Positions 1-8,972 are shown, counted from the first letter of the stretch. The stretch is 64,000 bases of DNA from Liquorilactobacillus uvarum DSM 19971 (GCF_001434935.1 NZ_AZEG01000001.1:128914-192913); one strand, 5' to 3'. The notes: generated by a model not told the origin, from the letters alone. Numbers and translations are program-made.

Positions 1-623
1 TTAACCTTCAAAATACTATCAGCAATTTGTTTAGCAAACTCCATATCATGTGTCACAACAATCTGTGTCATACCACTTTTTTTAAGATCCAAAATAATGT
101 TTTTTACGGTATCACGCAGACCTGGATCTAAGGCTGAAGTTGGCTCATCATAACAAAGAATTTGGGGTTTCATAGCCATTGCACGTGCAATAGCCACACG
201 TTGTTTTTGACCACCCGACAATTGATATGGATACAAATCAGCTTTATCCGTAAGTGAGAGCCCGTCCAACAGCTGCATTGCCTCTTTTTTTGCTACAACT
301 TCCTTCTTTTTTAATACCATAGTAGGTGCCAAAGTGATGTTATCAAGTACTTTTAAATGTGGAAAAAGCTGATATTCCTGAAAAACAACACCAATAACCG
401 AATCATTATTTTGATTACTGTATGGATCAAATTCTTTTCCATCAATTAAAATCTGGCCACCATCAATTTTTTCAAGACCGCTAATACACCTCAAAAGTGT
501 TGTCTTGCCCGCGCCTGACTCGCCCACAATACACATAATTTTCCCATTTTTGACAGTCATATTCACACGATTCAAAATCACACGTTTATTATATTCTTTG
601 GAAATATTTTTTAACTCTAACAT
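1..623 (-). CDS. Polar amino-acid ABC transporter ATP-binding protein (partial, C-terminus beyond the window)
   Basis: This is the ATPase of a polar amino-acid importer of the GlnQ/HisP family. The ATG at 623-621 follows a GGGGG-type ribosome site and lies 12 bases after the permease stop, so the two genes form one operon. The reading frame stays open to base 1, so the last residues are missing. Visible motifs are the Walker A loop GESGAGKTT (about residues 34-42), the Q-loop near VFQEYQLF, the signature LSGGQKQR, Walker B ILCYDEPTSALDP, and the switch histidine in VVTHDM. It would sit on the cytoplasmic face of the membrane with the permease at 636-1286. No substrate-binding protein is seen in the window; it may lie further downstream. 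The His-like T-box specifier upstream suggests histidine as substrate (inference). Confidence 0.93.
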   Translation of the reverse strand, partial: MLELKNISKEYNKRVILNRVNMTVKNGKIMCIVGESGAGKTTLLRCISGLEKIDGGQILIDGKEFDPYSNQNNDSVIGVVFQEYQLFPHLKVLDNITLAPTMVLKKKEVVAKKEAMQLLDGLSLTDKADLYPYQLSGGQKQRVAIARAMAMKPQILCYDEPTSALDPGLRDTVKNIILDLKKSGMTQIVVTHDMEFAKQIADSILKV

Positions 624-635
624 ATGATCCCCCTC

Positions 636-1286
636 TTACTTCCAGTAACTATAATGTTGTTCAAGTTTGCGCAAAATAAATGTTAAAACAGCTGTCATCA
701 ACAGGTAAATAACACCAACTAAAATTAATGGAACTAAAGTTACATCACGGCTGGTTGCGACATTTCCGGCACGAAGAAGATCACCTAGGCCAATAACATA
801 AACTAAACTAGAGTCTTTGACCAAATTGATTACTTCATTTCCTATTGACGGAAGAACAATTTTCAAAACTTGTGGTGTTATTACTTTGCGCACTGTTTGC
901 CAATAAGATAAACGCAAAACCTTGGCGCTCTCATACTGACCACGATCGATCGATTGCAAACCACCTCGAAAAATTTCAGCAAAATACGCGGTGTAGTTGA
1001 GAATAAAGGCAAATAAAGCAGCATCATAACGCTGTAGAGTCAATGCTCCATTGCCAATTAGCGGAAGCCCATAGAACACAAAAATTAATTGCAGCAATAA
1101 AGGTGTACCACGCATCAACCAGACATAAAATTTTAAAACAGCTTTTAATGGAACTAAACGAGACGTTAGACCTAAACCAACAATCAATCCCAGCGGAACT
1201 GAGCCAATAATGGTCCATAAAAATATTTTTAAAGTTAACTGTGCTCCTTCAAGCAACGAAGGAAGTATTTCAAGAATATATGACAT
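636..1286 (-). CDS. Polar amino-acid ABC transporter permease (HisM/GlnP family)
   Basis: This is an integral membrane permease of 216 residues, the usual length for single-domain HisMQ/GlnP-type subunits. It has about five hydrophobic segments. The conserved cytoplasmic EAA loop is visible as ESAKVLRLSYWQTVRKVITPQ, with its Gly-type turn, and is followed by LPSIGNEVINLVKDSSLV, which is typical of the family. The start follows GGAGTGG. The gene is first in an operon with the ATPase at 623-1 and is preceded by a T-box leader at 1319-1580. Transcription should therefore rise when the cognate tRNA is uncharged. The T-box specifier is most consistent with histidine, so a histidine importer is the best guess; the protein alone does not fix the substrate. 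Confidence 0.92.
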   Translation of the reverse strand: MSYILEILPSLLEGAQLTLKIFLWTIIGSVPLGLIVGLGLTSRLVPLKAVLKFYVWLMRGTPLLLQLIFVFYGLPLIGNGALTLQRYDAALFAFILNYTAYFAEIFRGGLQSIDRGQYESAKVLRLSYWQTVRKVITPQVLKIVLPSIGNEVINLVKDSSLVYVIGLGDLLRAGNVATSRDVTLVPLILVGVIYLLMTAVLTFILRKLEQHYSYWK

Positions 1287-1318
1287 TTTACTACCACTCC
1301 TTTTTAAAATATAACAAT

Positions 1319-1354
1319 AAAAAAACCCTCTTAGACTCCATCTCGTCTAAGAGG
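1319..1354 (-). terminator. Conditional terminator of the transporter T-box
   Basis: An 11-bp GC-containing hairpin (1354-1344 with 1336-1326) is followed by a T-run on the minus strand. It competes with the antiterminator formed by the T-box sequence at 1377-1365. Confidence 0.88.
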
Positions 1355-1580
1355 GCGTGTATTGCGCGGTTCCACCTCATATATGCCAGTTTTTCACAAA
1401 ACTTGACCTTATTGAGTCCTTTTCAAGACTCAGAAGATAACGGTTTCCCCGAACAAACCTAATAATCAATTCAGTTTGTCAACTCACAGATGTGGTTCAC
1501 CTACGATCGATTTGTCTTTTCACCAACCAGACAATCTCTTACATCAGATCATAAACTACTCTTCTATTCATCGTTATTAT
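1319..1580 (-). promoter_or_regulatory. T-box riboswitch leader, probably His-specific, for the amino-acid transporter
   Basis: Read on the minus strand, the T-box core AGGTGGAACCGCG lies at 1377-1365. It is followed by a terminator hairpin with arms CCCTCTTAGAC (1354-1344) and GTCTAAGAGGG (1336-1326) and a T-run. Upstream is a stem-I-like region with an AGTA element. Aligning its 3' side to the valS T-box at the shared GTGAG places CAC (1494-1492, His) where valS has GTA (Val), and both are followed by a purine. The T-box call is firm; the His specificity is inference. The outer 5' boundary is approximate. Confidence 0.9.
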
Positions 1581-1632
1581 TCTATAACTAACCAACTAAA
1601 AATAGCATCAAATTTTAATTCTGTCAATACAG

Positions 1633-2439
1633 TTAATTTTTCTTAAACCATGAACTGATCCGTTGAATAAGGCCCTTTTTTTCTTCTGAATCAAGATTCA
1701 TCAACGGAACTGTTTCTCCCAGAAGTCTTCGTGCAATGTTCCGATATCCTTGTGCTGCTAAATTTTTTTCATTAAGAACTATCGGTTCACCCTTATTAGA
1801 CGTACTGATAACCTGATCATCATCAAAGACGATTCCTAAAAGTTTAATTGACAAATGACGTGTTATCTCATCAACATCCATAACCTGTCCATCATTCATC
1901 ATATGTGTTCGTATTCGGTTAATAATCAGCATTGGTGGCTCATCGAGGCTTTCTTTTTCTAACAAACCTATTACACGATCCGCATCACGTACAGCCGATA
2001 TTTCAGGAGTTGAAACGACAATTGCAGCATCTGCACCGGCGACCGCATTGATAAAACCTTGTTCAATTCCAGCAGGACAGTCAATCAAAACATAGTCAAA
2101 ATCAGGTTTCAATTCATCTACAATGTCTTTAACCTCTTCAGGTTTCAATACTGATTTATCTGCATTTTGTGCCGCAGGAAGTAAAAAAAGTTTTTCATCA
2201 AAGCGCTTATCTTTGATCAAAGCCTGATGCAGCTTCGCTCTCCCCTGAACAACATCCACGATATCATAAATAATACGATTATCAAGTCCGAGAATAACAT
2301 CCAAATTACGTAAACCAATATCTAAATCCAATAAGCAGACTTTCTTGTCAGCTAAAGCCAAAGCTGTCCCTAGATTAGCTGAAGTTGTTGTTTTACCCAC
2401 CCCACCTTTTCCTGAAGTAATAACAATTGCTTTTCCCAT
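1633..2439 (-). CDS. minD: Septum site-determining ATPase MinD
   Basis: MinD is a membrane-associated ParA-family ATPase that recruits the division inhibitor MinC. The 268-residue protein has the deviant Walker A GKGGVGKT (residues 10-17), a Walker B-like VLIDCPAG, and a C-terminal amphipathic helix (GLIQRISSWFKKN, residues 256-268) of the membrane-targeting kind. It starts one base after the minC stop with an excellent GGGGGG ribosome site, so translation with minC is probably coupled. The order mreB-mreC-mreD-minC-minD is the usual Firmicutes shape and division operon. Confidence 0.97.
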   Translation of the reverse strand: MGKAIVITSGKGGVGKTTTSANLGTALALADKKVCLLDLDIGLRNLDVILGLDNRIIYDIVDVVQGRAKLHQALIKDKRFDEKLFLLPAAQNADKSVLKPEEVKDIVDELKPDFDYVLIDCPAGIEQGFINAVAGADAAIVVSTPEISAVRDADRVIGLLEKESLDEPPMLIINRIRTHMMNDGQVMDVDEITRHLSIKLLGIVFDDDQVISTSNKGEPIVLNEKNLAAQGYRNIARRLLGETVPLMNLDSEEKKGLIQRISSWFKKN

Positions 2440-2440
2440 C

Positions 2441-3112
2441 TCAATAACCCCCCATTCGCGTAAATAGTTTTGGCCTGATCATCTTTACTTTTGCACGCTC
2501 GGTATACGCTAATACGTGGAGATCGTTCACAAAAACGACTGTCTCAGCACTATCTTCAATTTGATTTTCTTCAAGAATATCAACCACATCAGCTATCCTA
2601 ACTTGTTGTGTAGCATGAATATTTCCTATAATGATCGCCTCTGCATCATTTGGAAAACCAGCATGGATAATGCCCTCATTTTTCCCAAAAGTAAATACAT
2701 TGCCGCTGGCTCTTAAAATTCCGCCTTGATGCAAATCACCGACAAACAGTACATCGCCCTTTATATTTTCAACCTGACCGTTCCTAATCGTATTGGCATT
2801 CAAATGCACCGTACGGTTCTCAATCATTTCTAATGCATCCTGAATCTGCATCACACTGGATGTAAATCTATGTATTGAAAACAGAGGATATTGGCTCACA
2901 ATTTTTTCAACTTCTTGTTTTTGTTCAGCATCCAGTAAACGCGTGCCTGTACTGATATCAAAAGAGAGTGACTTAGCCTCGCTCTTCTCTTTTTCCAGCT
3001 GCAATTCAGCAAATAACTTACTTAGGTCAATCAAGATAGCCTTAAAATCAGCATCAGCATTTAAGGTTATTTCATAGCCGTCTTTATATCCCTTCAACAC
3101 AACATTCTGCAT
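2441..3112 (-). CDS. minC: Septum site-determining protein MinC
   Basis: MinC inhibits FtsZ assembly away from midcell. The 223-residue protein has a divergent N-terminal domain (about 1-100). Its conserved C-terminal beta-helix (about 105-210) shows the repeated glycine pattern seen in NTIRNGQVENIKGDVLFVGD and GGILRASGNVFTFG. That half dimerises and binds MinD. It lies directly before minD (one base gap) and 14 bases after mreD. The N-terminal half is poorly conserved in this family, so its divergence is not notable. Confidence 0.95.
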   Translation of the reverse strand: MQNVVLKGYKDGYEITLNADADFKAILIDLSKLFAELQLEKEKSEAKSLSFDISTGTRLLDAEQKQEVEKIVSQYPLFSIHRFTSSVMQIQDALEMIENRTVHLNANTIRNGQVENIKGDVLFVGDLHQGGILRASGNVFTFGKNEGIIHAGFPNDAEAIIIGNIHATQQVRIADVVDILEENQIEDSAETVVFVNDLHVLAYTERAKVKMIRPKLFTRMGGY

Positions 3113-3126
3113 TAGTCAGACTCTCC

Positions 3127-3642
3127 TTATTTTGAGAAGGATTCAAAAAAACGCTGTAAAGGAAAATACAATAACACGAACACTGCAAGATTATATGCAA
3201 GTGTCGAGCCCAATGATAGTCCAATAAACCCAGCCATCGAAACATTAGTGAATCCTATCAACAAATTGATCCAGTAAAACATAACAGTCGCAACTGTTAC
3301 GTCTATCAGATATATTAATAGTACCACAATAAATGATGGTGTAAAAAATCTATACATTAGTTTCGTTAAATACATGATCAAAGGCAATATTACAACAAAA
3401 ACACCAATGATCCCTGTATAATACAGGTCGAAAACCAACCCCGCAAGGATTGACCATACTAATATATGATCAATTTTTCCAAAACAGACGGCCATGACGA
3501 TCCACAACAGAACCAGCCTGCTTTCAATTGCTAAGGTCGATGTAAACATTGCTCCGGCAAATGCTTGACTAAGCGCACCATCAAGAAAAAGGGCAACGAA
3601 CAAACCTAATGGGAAAAAATACCGCATTCTTGAAATTCGCAT
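3127..3642 (-). CDS. mreD: Rod shape-determining protein MreD
   Basis: MreD is a small integral membrane protein of the elongation machinery. The 171 residues contain about five hydrophobic helices, with little polar sequence except short loops. The call rests on this profile, on length, and above all on the position between mreC (14 bases upstream) and minC. The start could be Met1 or Met6 (MRISRMRYFFPLG). It probably links MreC to RodA and Mbl/MreB; rodA and mbl are at 41566-44382 in this window. Confidence 0.92.
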   Translation of the reverse strand: MRISRMRYFFPLGLFVALFLDGALSQAFAGAMFTSTLAIESRLVLLWIVMAVCFGKIDHILVWSILAGLVFDLYYTGIIGVFVVILPLIMYLTKLMYRFFTPSFIVVLLIYLIDVTVATVMFYWINLLIGFTNVSMAGFIGLSLGSTLAYNLAVFVLLYFPLQRFFESFSK

Positions 3643-3656
3643 TTACATTACACCCT

Positions 3657-4508
3657 CTAATCAACTCTTTTTGCAACTGTGACAACATCTAAATCTGTAA
3701 AATCAGCAGCTGGTTTCACATAAACTTTGGAAGCCAAGCCATAATCATCTTCTTCAACTTTAGCAACAGTCCCAACGTATAAGCCCTTCGGTGAATTACC
3801 ACCTAGACCGGATGTAATGACCTTATCGCCCTTTTCCATCCCTGTTTTAACTGTTATCTGCCCCATAACCAAGTAATTTGAAGTTGCATTGTAACCAGTT
3901 ATCAAGCCATTGACCACTTTGTTGTTTTTGGTCATTACCTGTGTTGCAAAGCGATTAGCAGAATCATTCGTTGTACTCAGCAATTCAACCTTGCTGTTTG
4001 TTTTGTTGACTTCGGTAATTCTTCCAACCAAACCTTTCTTTGACATGACAGCTGCATTTTTCTTGATACCTGAAAGAGATCCTTTGCTAATAACTACTTG
4101 ATTCTGCCAAGCTGAAGGACTTCGAGTTAATACAGAAGCCGAAATTTTTTCATAATCAGTTAATGTTTTATTAAGTTTAAGTTGTTCTTTCAATTTTTTG
4201 TTTTCTCTTTTTAGAGTCTGGTCTTTAACCTTTTCAGACGCTAGGCTATCAACCTGACTTTTCAATCGCTGATTCTCACTATAAGTATTCATGAGATCCG
4301 AAAAAGAACCCATAGCACTTTTCAACCCATTCGCTGGGTAAGCGATCACTCGATCAGCCATTCCAGCCGCATCATTTCCCACCTGCTGAACCAATGGAGG
4401 TGTCGCTTTGTTATTACGCACAGTAATTGAGAAAGCTACTAGAACAAAACTAATTATCAGTACAACCAATACAATAATAAGTCTTTTGTTGAAAAAAAAT
4501 CTTTGCAT
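3657..4508 (-). CDS. mreC: Rod shape-determining protein MreC
   Basis: MreC organises the peptidoglycan elongation complex outside the membrane. The start at 4508 (MQRFFFNKR) is preferred because GGAGG lies just upstream; a longer frame to 4577 has no such site. The 283-residue product has one N-terminal transmembrane helix (about 8-30), a coiled-coil stretch around 75-115 (LKSQVDSLASEKVK and following), then the beta-rich MreC core. That core includes SPSAWQNQVVISKGSLSGIKK and GLVGRITEV. It is third from the promoter end, after mreB. Confidence 0.95.
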   Translation of the reverse strand: MQRFFFNKRLIIVLVVLIISFVLVAFSITVRNNKATPPLVQQVGNDAAGMADRVIAYPANGLKSAMGSFSDLMNTYSENQRLKSQVDSLASEKVKDQTLKRENKKLKEQLKLNKTLTDYEKISASVLTRSPSAWQNQVVISKGSLSGIKKNAAVMSKKGLVGRITEVNKTNSKVELLSTTNDSANRFATQVMTKNNKVVNGLITGYNATSNYLVMGQITVKTGMEKGDKVITSGLGGNSPKGLYVGTVAKVEEDDYGLASKVYVKPAADFTDLDVVTVAKRVD

Positions 4509-4602
4509 AATTTCCTCCATAAAAACGAAAGCCGCATCATAACTAAAAGGCTGGACGACTAAATCCCAACCTCTCAATACGATACGCCTTTAATCGTCTA
4601 TA

Positions 4603-5607
4603 TTATCTTTTTTTCATTACATCAATACTCTTCAATGATTCACCTGTACCAATAGCGACGCAATCCAAAGGTTCAGACGCGATAAACACGGGTACTTTTG
4701 TTGCTTCTGAAATCACCTCAGTTAAGTGACGCAACTGAGCTCCGCCACCTGTGAGCACGATACCATGATCAATAACATCAGCAGCAATCTCTGGTGAAGT
4801 CTCTTCCAAAGTTTCTTTGATTGCTGAAATAATTTCATCAACAACTTCTTGAATTGCTTTTGCAACATCCGTTGCTTTAATGTCAATTGTTTTAGGCAAT
4901 CCTGTCACCAAATCGCGCCCACGGATTGTCTGATCATCTAATTCTTCTGCCAGTTCGATAGAAGCTGATGCAACATCAATCTTCAACTGTTCAGCGGTTC
5001 TTTCCCCAATCAACAGGTTATGATGCTGACGAACATAATAGATAATCGATTCATCAATTTTATCTCCAGCCATTCTTATTGATCTACTTGACACAATGCC
5101 GCCTAAAGAAATTGTTGCAACATCCGTCGTTCCACCACCAATATCGACAACCATGCTACCTGTAGGGTCCATAACAGGCAACCCCGCACCGATTGCAGCA
5201 GCAAATGGTTCCTCAATCACGTAGGCATCCTTTGCTCCAGCAACCCGTGTAGCATCGATCACTGCTCTTTTTTCTACTTCTGTGACACCGCTTGGCACAC
5301 ATACCATCACGTATGGTTTTCCTGTCTTATGGCCCAATGCCTTGTCAATGTAATACTTCATCATTGCAACGGTAGTATCATAATCTGCAATAACACCATC
5401 TTTCATTGGTCGGATAGCAACAATACTTGCGGGTGTGCGCCCGATCATAGCACGTGCTTCTGAACCAACAGAAACTATTTCTCCAGTTTTTGTGTTTTTT
5501 GCCACGACTGATGGTTCACGCAGTACGATTCCTTTGCCGTCAGCATAAACAATCGTATTTGCGGTTCCCAAGTCGATCCCAATGTTTTTCGTCCCGATTC
5601 CGAACAC
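4603..5607 (-). CDS. mreB: Rod shape-determining actin homologue MreB
   Basis: MreB polymerises on the inner membrane and guides cell-wall synthesis. The 334-residue protein has the actin-type phosphate loops [13 protein letters not shown] (residues 8-20) and [13 protein letters not shown], plus the adenosine motif [11 protein letters not shown] near residue 285. It heads the mreBCD-minCD operon behind an extended -10 promoter at 5667-5675. A second paralogue (mbl-like) lies at 43387-44382, so the organism has at least two MreB-type filaments. Confidence 0.97.
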   Translation of the reverse strand: MFGIGTKNIGIDLGTANTIVYADGKGIVLREPSVVAKNTKTGEIVSVGSEARAMIGRTPASIVAIRPMKDGVIADYDTTVAMMKYYIDKALGHKTGKPYVMVCVPSGVTEVEKRAVIDATRVAGAKDAYVIEEPFAAAIGAGLPVMDPTGSMVVDIGGGTTDVATISLGGIVSSRSIRMAGDKIDESIIYYVRQHHNLLIGERTAEQLKIDVASASIELAEELDDQTIRGRDLVTGLPKTIDIKATDVAKAIQEVVDEIISAIKETLEETSPEIAADVIDHGIVLTGGGAQLRHLTEVISEATKVPVFIASEPLDCVAIGTGESLKSIDVMKKR

Positions 5608-5666
5608 TTTTTTTCATCCCTTCACATTTGCCTCAGTAAAATGACGCTCTAATCCGTAATACCCGT

Positions 5667-5675
5667 ATTATATCA
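5667..5675 (-). promoter_or_regulatory. Extended -10 promoter of mreBCD-minCD
   Basis: TGATATAAT on the minus strand is a perfect extended -10, about 60 bases before the mreB start. No good -35 is visible at 17 bases, as expected for this promoter type. Confidence 0.6.
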
Positions 5676-5758
5676 TAATTATGCAATGCCGTTTAGACAA
5701 ATTGCAATACGTCTTTTAGCATACAAGACCTGCTTCAAAAAAGCTCACATATTTGTAA

Positions 5759-5783
5759 TTCTTAATTAATTATTAATTAAGAA
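5759..5783. repeat. Perfect AT-only palindrome next to the csp stop codon
   Basis: Two 12-base arms (TTCTTAATTAAT and its complement) flank a single base. It abuts the stop codon of the cold-shock-like gene. It could act as a weak terminator or mRNA-end stabiliser for that gene, but it lacks GC pairs and a following T-run. A DNA-binding site is also possible. Confidence 0.6.
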
Positions 5784-5990
5784 TCAACTGACAGGAATCA
5801 CATTAACAGCCTGCGGTCCGCGTTTTCCTTGTGCAATCATGAAATTAACTTTTTGATCAACCTCTAAAGCCTTGTAACCGCTAATTTTAATCGCAGTATA
5901 ATGGACAAAAATATCGTCTTTTCCATTTTCAGGCGTAATAAAACCGTAACCATTTTTGCTATCAAAAAAATGGACTTTTCCCATGAGCAT
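5784..5990 (-). CDS. Cold-shock-domain protein, divergent
   Basis: This is a 68-residue single cold-shock-domain protein, expected to bind single-stranded RNA or DNA. The start at 5990 (MLMGKVHFFD) is chosen for its AGGAG site 11 bases upstream; Met3 is an alternative. RNP1 reads NGYGFI instead of the usual KGFGFI, and RNP2 reads IFVHY. The C-terminal [14 protein letters not shown] is standard. It differs clearly from the canonical CspA at 33501-33701, so the two probably differ in ligand or regulation. It has its own promoter (6026-6054) and lies between radC and mreB. Confidence 0.88.
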   Translation of the reverse strand: MLMGKVHFFDSKNGYGFITPENGKDDIFVHYTAIKISGYKALEVDQKVNFMIAQGKRGPQAVNVIPVS

Positions 5991-6025
5991 CTGTAGCACA
6001 TCTCCTATAAATTTCAACTAAAATG

Positions 6026-6054
6026 AGTGTATCATAAATTTTAAAGCAACGAAA
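6026..6054 (-). promoter_or_regulatory. Probable sigma-A promoter of the csp-like gene
   Basis: TTTCGT and TACACT are separated by 17 bases on the minus strand, with TG one base before the -10. The site lies about 35 bases before the chosen csp start. Confidence 0.5.
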
Positions 6055-6077
6055 GAAACTAAAAAAACAAACTTTTT

Positions 6078-6749
6078 TTAATGAATTATTTTCTCTTCAC
6101 GCATACTAAAATACGATGTAGAACCAACAATAATATGGTCCAAAAATGCTACCCCGAGAATCTTACTACTGTGCTCCATCCTTTTTGTTAATTTCAAATC
6201 ATTTTCTGAAGGTGTCGTAACACCGCTTGGATGATTATGGACAATTATTAAACATGCGGCAGAATAACGAAATGCAAACTTAAAGATCTCCCGAGGATGG
6301 ACAGTTGCAGCGTCAAGTGTACCCTTGAAGATAATTTTTCTAGCCAAGACTTGATTCTTAGTATCAAGCAAAATCACAACCAAAACCTCTTGTTCAAACA
6401 TTCCAATTTCATCAATCATCTGTTCACCAATTCCCTGACTTGAATAAATTTTTCCCAAAGTCAGCTTAGGCCTTCGCTCCAAACGCTGTGCAAATTCACA
6501 CAATACCTTAGCATAGGCAACATTTTCTTTGCTTTTTAATAAACATTTCCATTCTTCATCCGAGAAATACTTTAACTGGCGTAGGTCAGAATACTCATCC
6601 AATTCTGCAGTTTTAGGGTTTATTTTTTTATTTCCAAACACTTCTCTAAAAATAACTGCTAGCACTTCATGATCACTTAAAGACTCCGCACCAAATTTTT
6701 GCACTCTTTTTATTAATTCCTGTATCGTAATCTTGTTTGTTAATGTCAC
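6078..6749 (-). CDS. radC: RadC/JAB-domain protein
   Basis: The 223-residue protein belongs to the RadC family (JAB1/MPN-like metalloprotein fold). The JAMM motif is visible as HNHPSG followed by ND ten residues later (HxH...D), around residues 175-190. The N-terminal helical region (about 1-95) carries the helix-hairpin-helix-like segment found in RadC. The start is GTG (6749-6747) preceded by AGGGGGG. Despite the name, a direct DNA-repair role is not established for the family. It sits in the lactobacillus-type order folC-HAD-radC-mreB. Confidence 0.93.
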   Translation of the reverse strand: MTLTNKITIQELIKRVQKFGAESLSDHEVLAVIFREVFGNKKINPKTAELDEYSDLRQLKYFSDEEWKCLLKSKENVAYAKVLCEFAQRLERRPKLTLGKIYSSQGIGEQMIDEIGMFEQEVLVVILLDTKNQVLARKIIFKGTLDAATVHPREIFKFAFRYSAACLIIVHNHPSGVTTPSENDLKLTKRMEHSSKILGVAFLDHIIVGSTSYFSMREEKIIH

Positions 6750-6796
6750 CTAAATCCCCCCTGACGTAAAATACGCTAGTCAGGTAAAGATGCTTG

Positions 6797-7447
6797 TTAT
6801 TGAATAAATGAACAAACTGCGCCAAGATCATCCAATATTGCAAGTGGTTTTTGCCTAAATTGTTTTGGCGGCTCTATTAAATCAGGAATCATTATTGCTG
6901 GAATATTAGCATTGACCGCTGCATTGATCCCATTAATTGAATCTTCCAAAACCAATGTTTTTTTCTTATCTGGCTCATCTGCAACTGACCAGGCTTTGTT
7001 AAAAATATCAGGTGCGGGTTTAGCATGTGCAACATCATCTGTAGAGACAATAAAATCAAATTGTGTCTGCAAATGTGCCTTTTTCAAAAAATAATCAATA
7101 GCGTCTTTATTATTGCTAGAAGCCAGAGCTTTGTTAATATGACTATCGTGCAAATACGTACTGAGTTCCATAAATCCCTTTTTTAAAGGCAAACCATTTT
7201 TTTCAACTAAATCATATAAATTTTCGCGGCTTAATTTGATAAATTCATCAACAAGATCTTTGCTGCCATAATCATGGCTCATTTTTTGAAGCATTTCTTC
7301 AGTTCCAGCACCGATGTACTGTCGATAATATTCGAAAGAATAAGGCATTTTAAGAGCCTCTGCTGCAAGTTCATTGGCTTTAAAATATATTTTTTCTGAA
7401 TCGACAACTAACCCATCCATATCAAAAATAACTAAATCTAAATTCAT
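6797..7447 (-). CDS. HAD-superfamily phosphatase, beta-phosphoglucomutase-like
   Basis: This is a 216-residue cytoplasmic haloacid-dehalogenase enzyme. Motif I is FDMDGLVVDSE (residues 8-18), motif II ALASSNN, motif III with Lys in DDVAHAKPAPD, and motif IV VLEDSINGINAA. An alpha-helical cap lies between motifs I and II. This matches the beta-phosphoglucomutase/phosphatase subfamily. The substrate cannot be told from the sequence; phosphoglycolate or sugar phosphates are typical. It lies between folC and radC, 27 bases after folC, with a GAGGGG ribosome site. Confidence 0.9.
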   Translation of the reverse strand: MNLDLVIFDMDGLVVDSEKIYFKANELAAEALKMPYSFEYYRQYIGAGTEEMLQKMSHDYGSKDLVDEFIKLSRENLYDLVEKNGLPLKKGFMELSTYLHDSHINKALASSNNKDAIDYFLKKAHLQTQFDFIVSTDDVAHAKPAPDIFNKAWSVADEPDKKKTLVLEDSINGINAAVNANIPAIMIPDLIEPPKQFRQKPLAILDDLGAVCSFIQ

Positions 7448-7474
7448 ATTATTAACCCCTCAGCATTAATCAAT

Positions 7475-8782
7475 TTATGTTGTGAAATATCTGCGAACCT
7501 CTGAAATAAAATATAGCGATCCTGTAATTAGCAAAATATCCGTTGCTGACATCTGTTGCAAGGTTTTAACAAGTGCTCGTTGCCACTGCTTTTCATAATC
7601 GAGCTGCTTGATATTTTCCACTAGTGAAGAAACCTGAGCCACTTTACGAGGAGCATTGAAAGTTGTTACAACAATTTGAATATTCGGAATTTCAGCCAAT
7701 TTTCTAATCATCGTCTGTGGCTGTTTATCTGCTAAAATGGCAATGATCACAAAAATCTTCTGCCCCTTAAAATGCGTTAACAAGGTCCCTTTAACCTCTT
7801 CAATTGCTGCCTCATTATGTGCACCATCAAGAATAATCATCGGTTCCTGGTTAATCAACTCAAATCTTCCAGGCCAGTTTGTGTGTGCCAAAGCGGTAGA
7901 GATTTCTGAAATTCGAACCTGACATCCTTGCATTTGAACAATTAAAAGAAACGCCGTAAGCGCTGTTGCTGCATTATCAATCTGGTACCTGCCCAATAAA
8001 GATTCATGCAGCTTAGCAAAATGTTTGCCCAAGCCAGCATAAGCAAAATTCTCTCCCCAACGTTTCGACCTGCTGACATTAGTTACTCGGTATTTTTCGT
8101 CTGGAGCATAAAGCTCTGACCTTTTTTGGATGGCTACTTCTGTAACAACTTTCTTTGCTTCTGCATTCAACCGACCAATTACCGTTGGACGGTCAGGTTT
8201 GATAATACCTGCTTTATGTCTAGCAATTGAAGTCAATGTATTACCCAGCAGGTTGGCATGATCCAAAGCCACTGTTGTTATAACTGAAACCAATGGCATT
8301 ATAACATTTGTCGAGTCATATGTTCCACCGATACCAACCTCGATAACAGCTATATCAACATTTTGTTCCGCAAAATAGACAAACATTAACGCAGTAACCA
8401 GCTCAAACTCCGTTGGACCGCCTTCTTGATTCATCAGTTCTTCATCTAGTCTCTTGACAATCGGAATAATTTCATTTACAAGCCTGACTAGTTCATTGTC
8501 TGCTATCATCTGTCCATCTATTGTAATTCTTTCATTGAACTTCACCATAAAAGGTGATGTAAATGTCCCGACATGTAGTCCCTGCGACATAAGTAAATTC
8601 CGTAAAAAAACAGTTGTTGATCCCTTTCCGTTTGTTCCTGTCACATGTACCGCTTTAATTTTTTCCTCAGGATGCCCCAAATAGGTAACAAGTTTCCGCA
8701 TTCTGTCCAGAGAAGGACTCTTTTTAAATTTAGTTCTTCCATGAATAAAATTAAGTGCTTCCGCATAACTTTTAACACTCAT
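7475..8782 (-). CDS. folC: Folylpolyglutamate synthase / dihydrofolate synthase
   Basis: FolC adds glutamates to folates in the cytosol, and in many bacteria also makes dihydrofolate. The 435-residue protein has the Mur-ligase-type P-loop VTGTNGKGST (residues 47-56), the HANLLGNTLTSIARHKAGI segment that carries the carbamylated-lysine and metal region, and the C-terminal domain beginning PGRFELI near residue 305. The start follows GAGGAG. No other folate genes are next to it, and placement after valS is usual in lactobacilli. Whether it has both activities cannot be judged from sequence. Confidence 0.95.
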   Translation of the reverse strand: MSVKSYAEALNFIHGRTKFKKSPSLDRMRKLVTYLGHPEEKIKAVHVTGTNGKGSTTVFLRNLLMSQGLHVGTFTSPFMVKFNERITIDGQMIADNELVRLVNEIIPIVKRLDEELMNQEGGPTEFELVTALMFVYFAEQNVDIAVIEVGIGGTYDSTNVIMPLVSVITTVALDHANLLGNTLTSIARHKAGIIKPDRPTVIGRLNAEAKKVVTEVAIQKRSELYAPDEKYRVTNVSRSKRWGENFAYAGLGKHFAKLHESLLGRYQIDNAATALTAFLLIVQMQGCQVRISEISTALAHTNWPGRFELINQEPMIILDGAHNEAAIEEVKGTLLTHFKGQKIFVIIAILADKQPQTMIRKLAEIPNIQIVVTTFNAPRKVAQVSSLVENIKQLDYEKQWQRALVKTLQQMSATDILLITGSLYFISEVRRYFTT

Positions 8783-8837
8783 TTTAACCGACTCCTCAAT
8801 TGTATATCATGCTGTAAGGTTGAATTCAAAACAAACG

Positions 8838-8866
8838 AGGTCAGGACAAATAGTATTTGACCCGGC
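8838..8866 (-). terminator. Weak hairpin after valS, possible terminator
   Basis: On the minus strand GGTCAAAT and ATTTG...TGACC can form an imperfect stem, followed by GTTTGTTTTG. It lies in the 190-base valS-folC gap. The structure is weak, and read-through into folC is likely. Confidence 0.35.
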
Positions 8867-8972
8867 CCCGTTATAAAAAAACTCATATCTGTGTTTGATC
8901 CTAGAAGTGCTTGCGAACAAATTTACCGCAGCCCATACATTAATTTTATTGTAATACCAAAATCGTACCTGT

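Noticed and set aside
1241-1462. Plus-strand frame across the transporter T-box
   Set aside because: It runs through the T-box core and terminator; there is no ribosome site.
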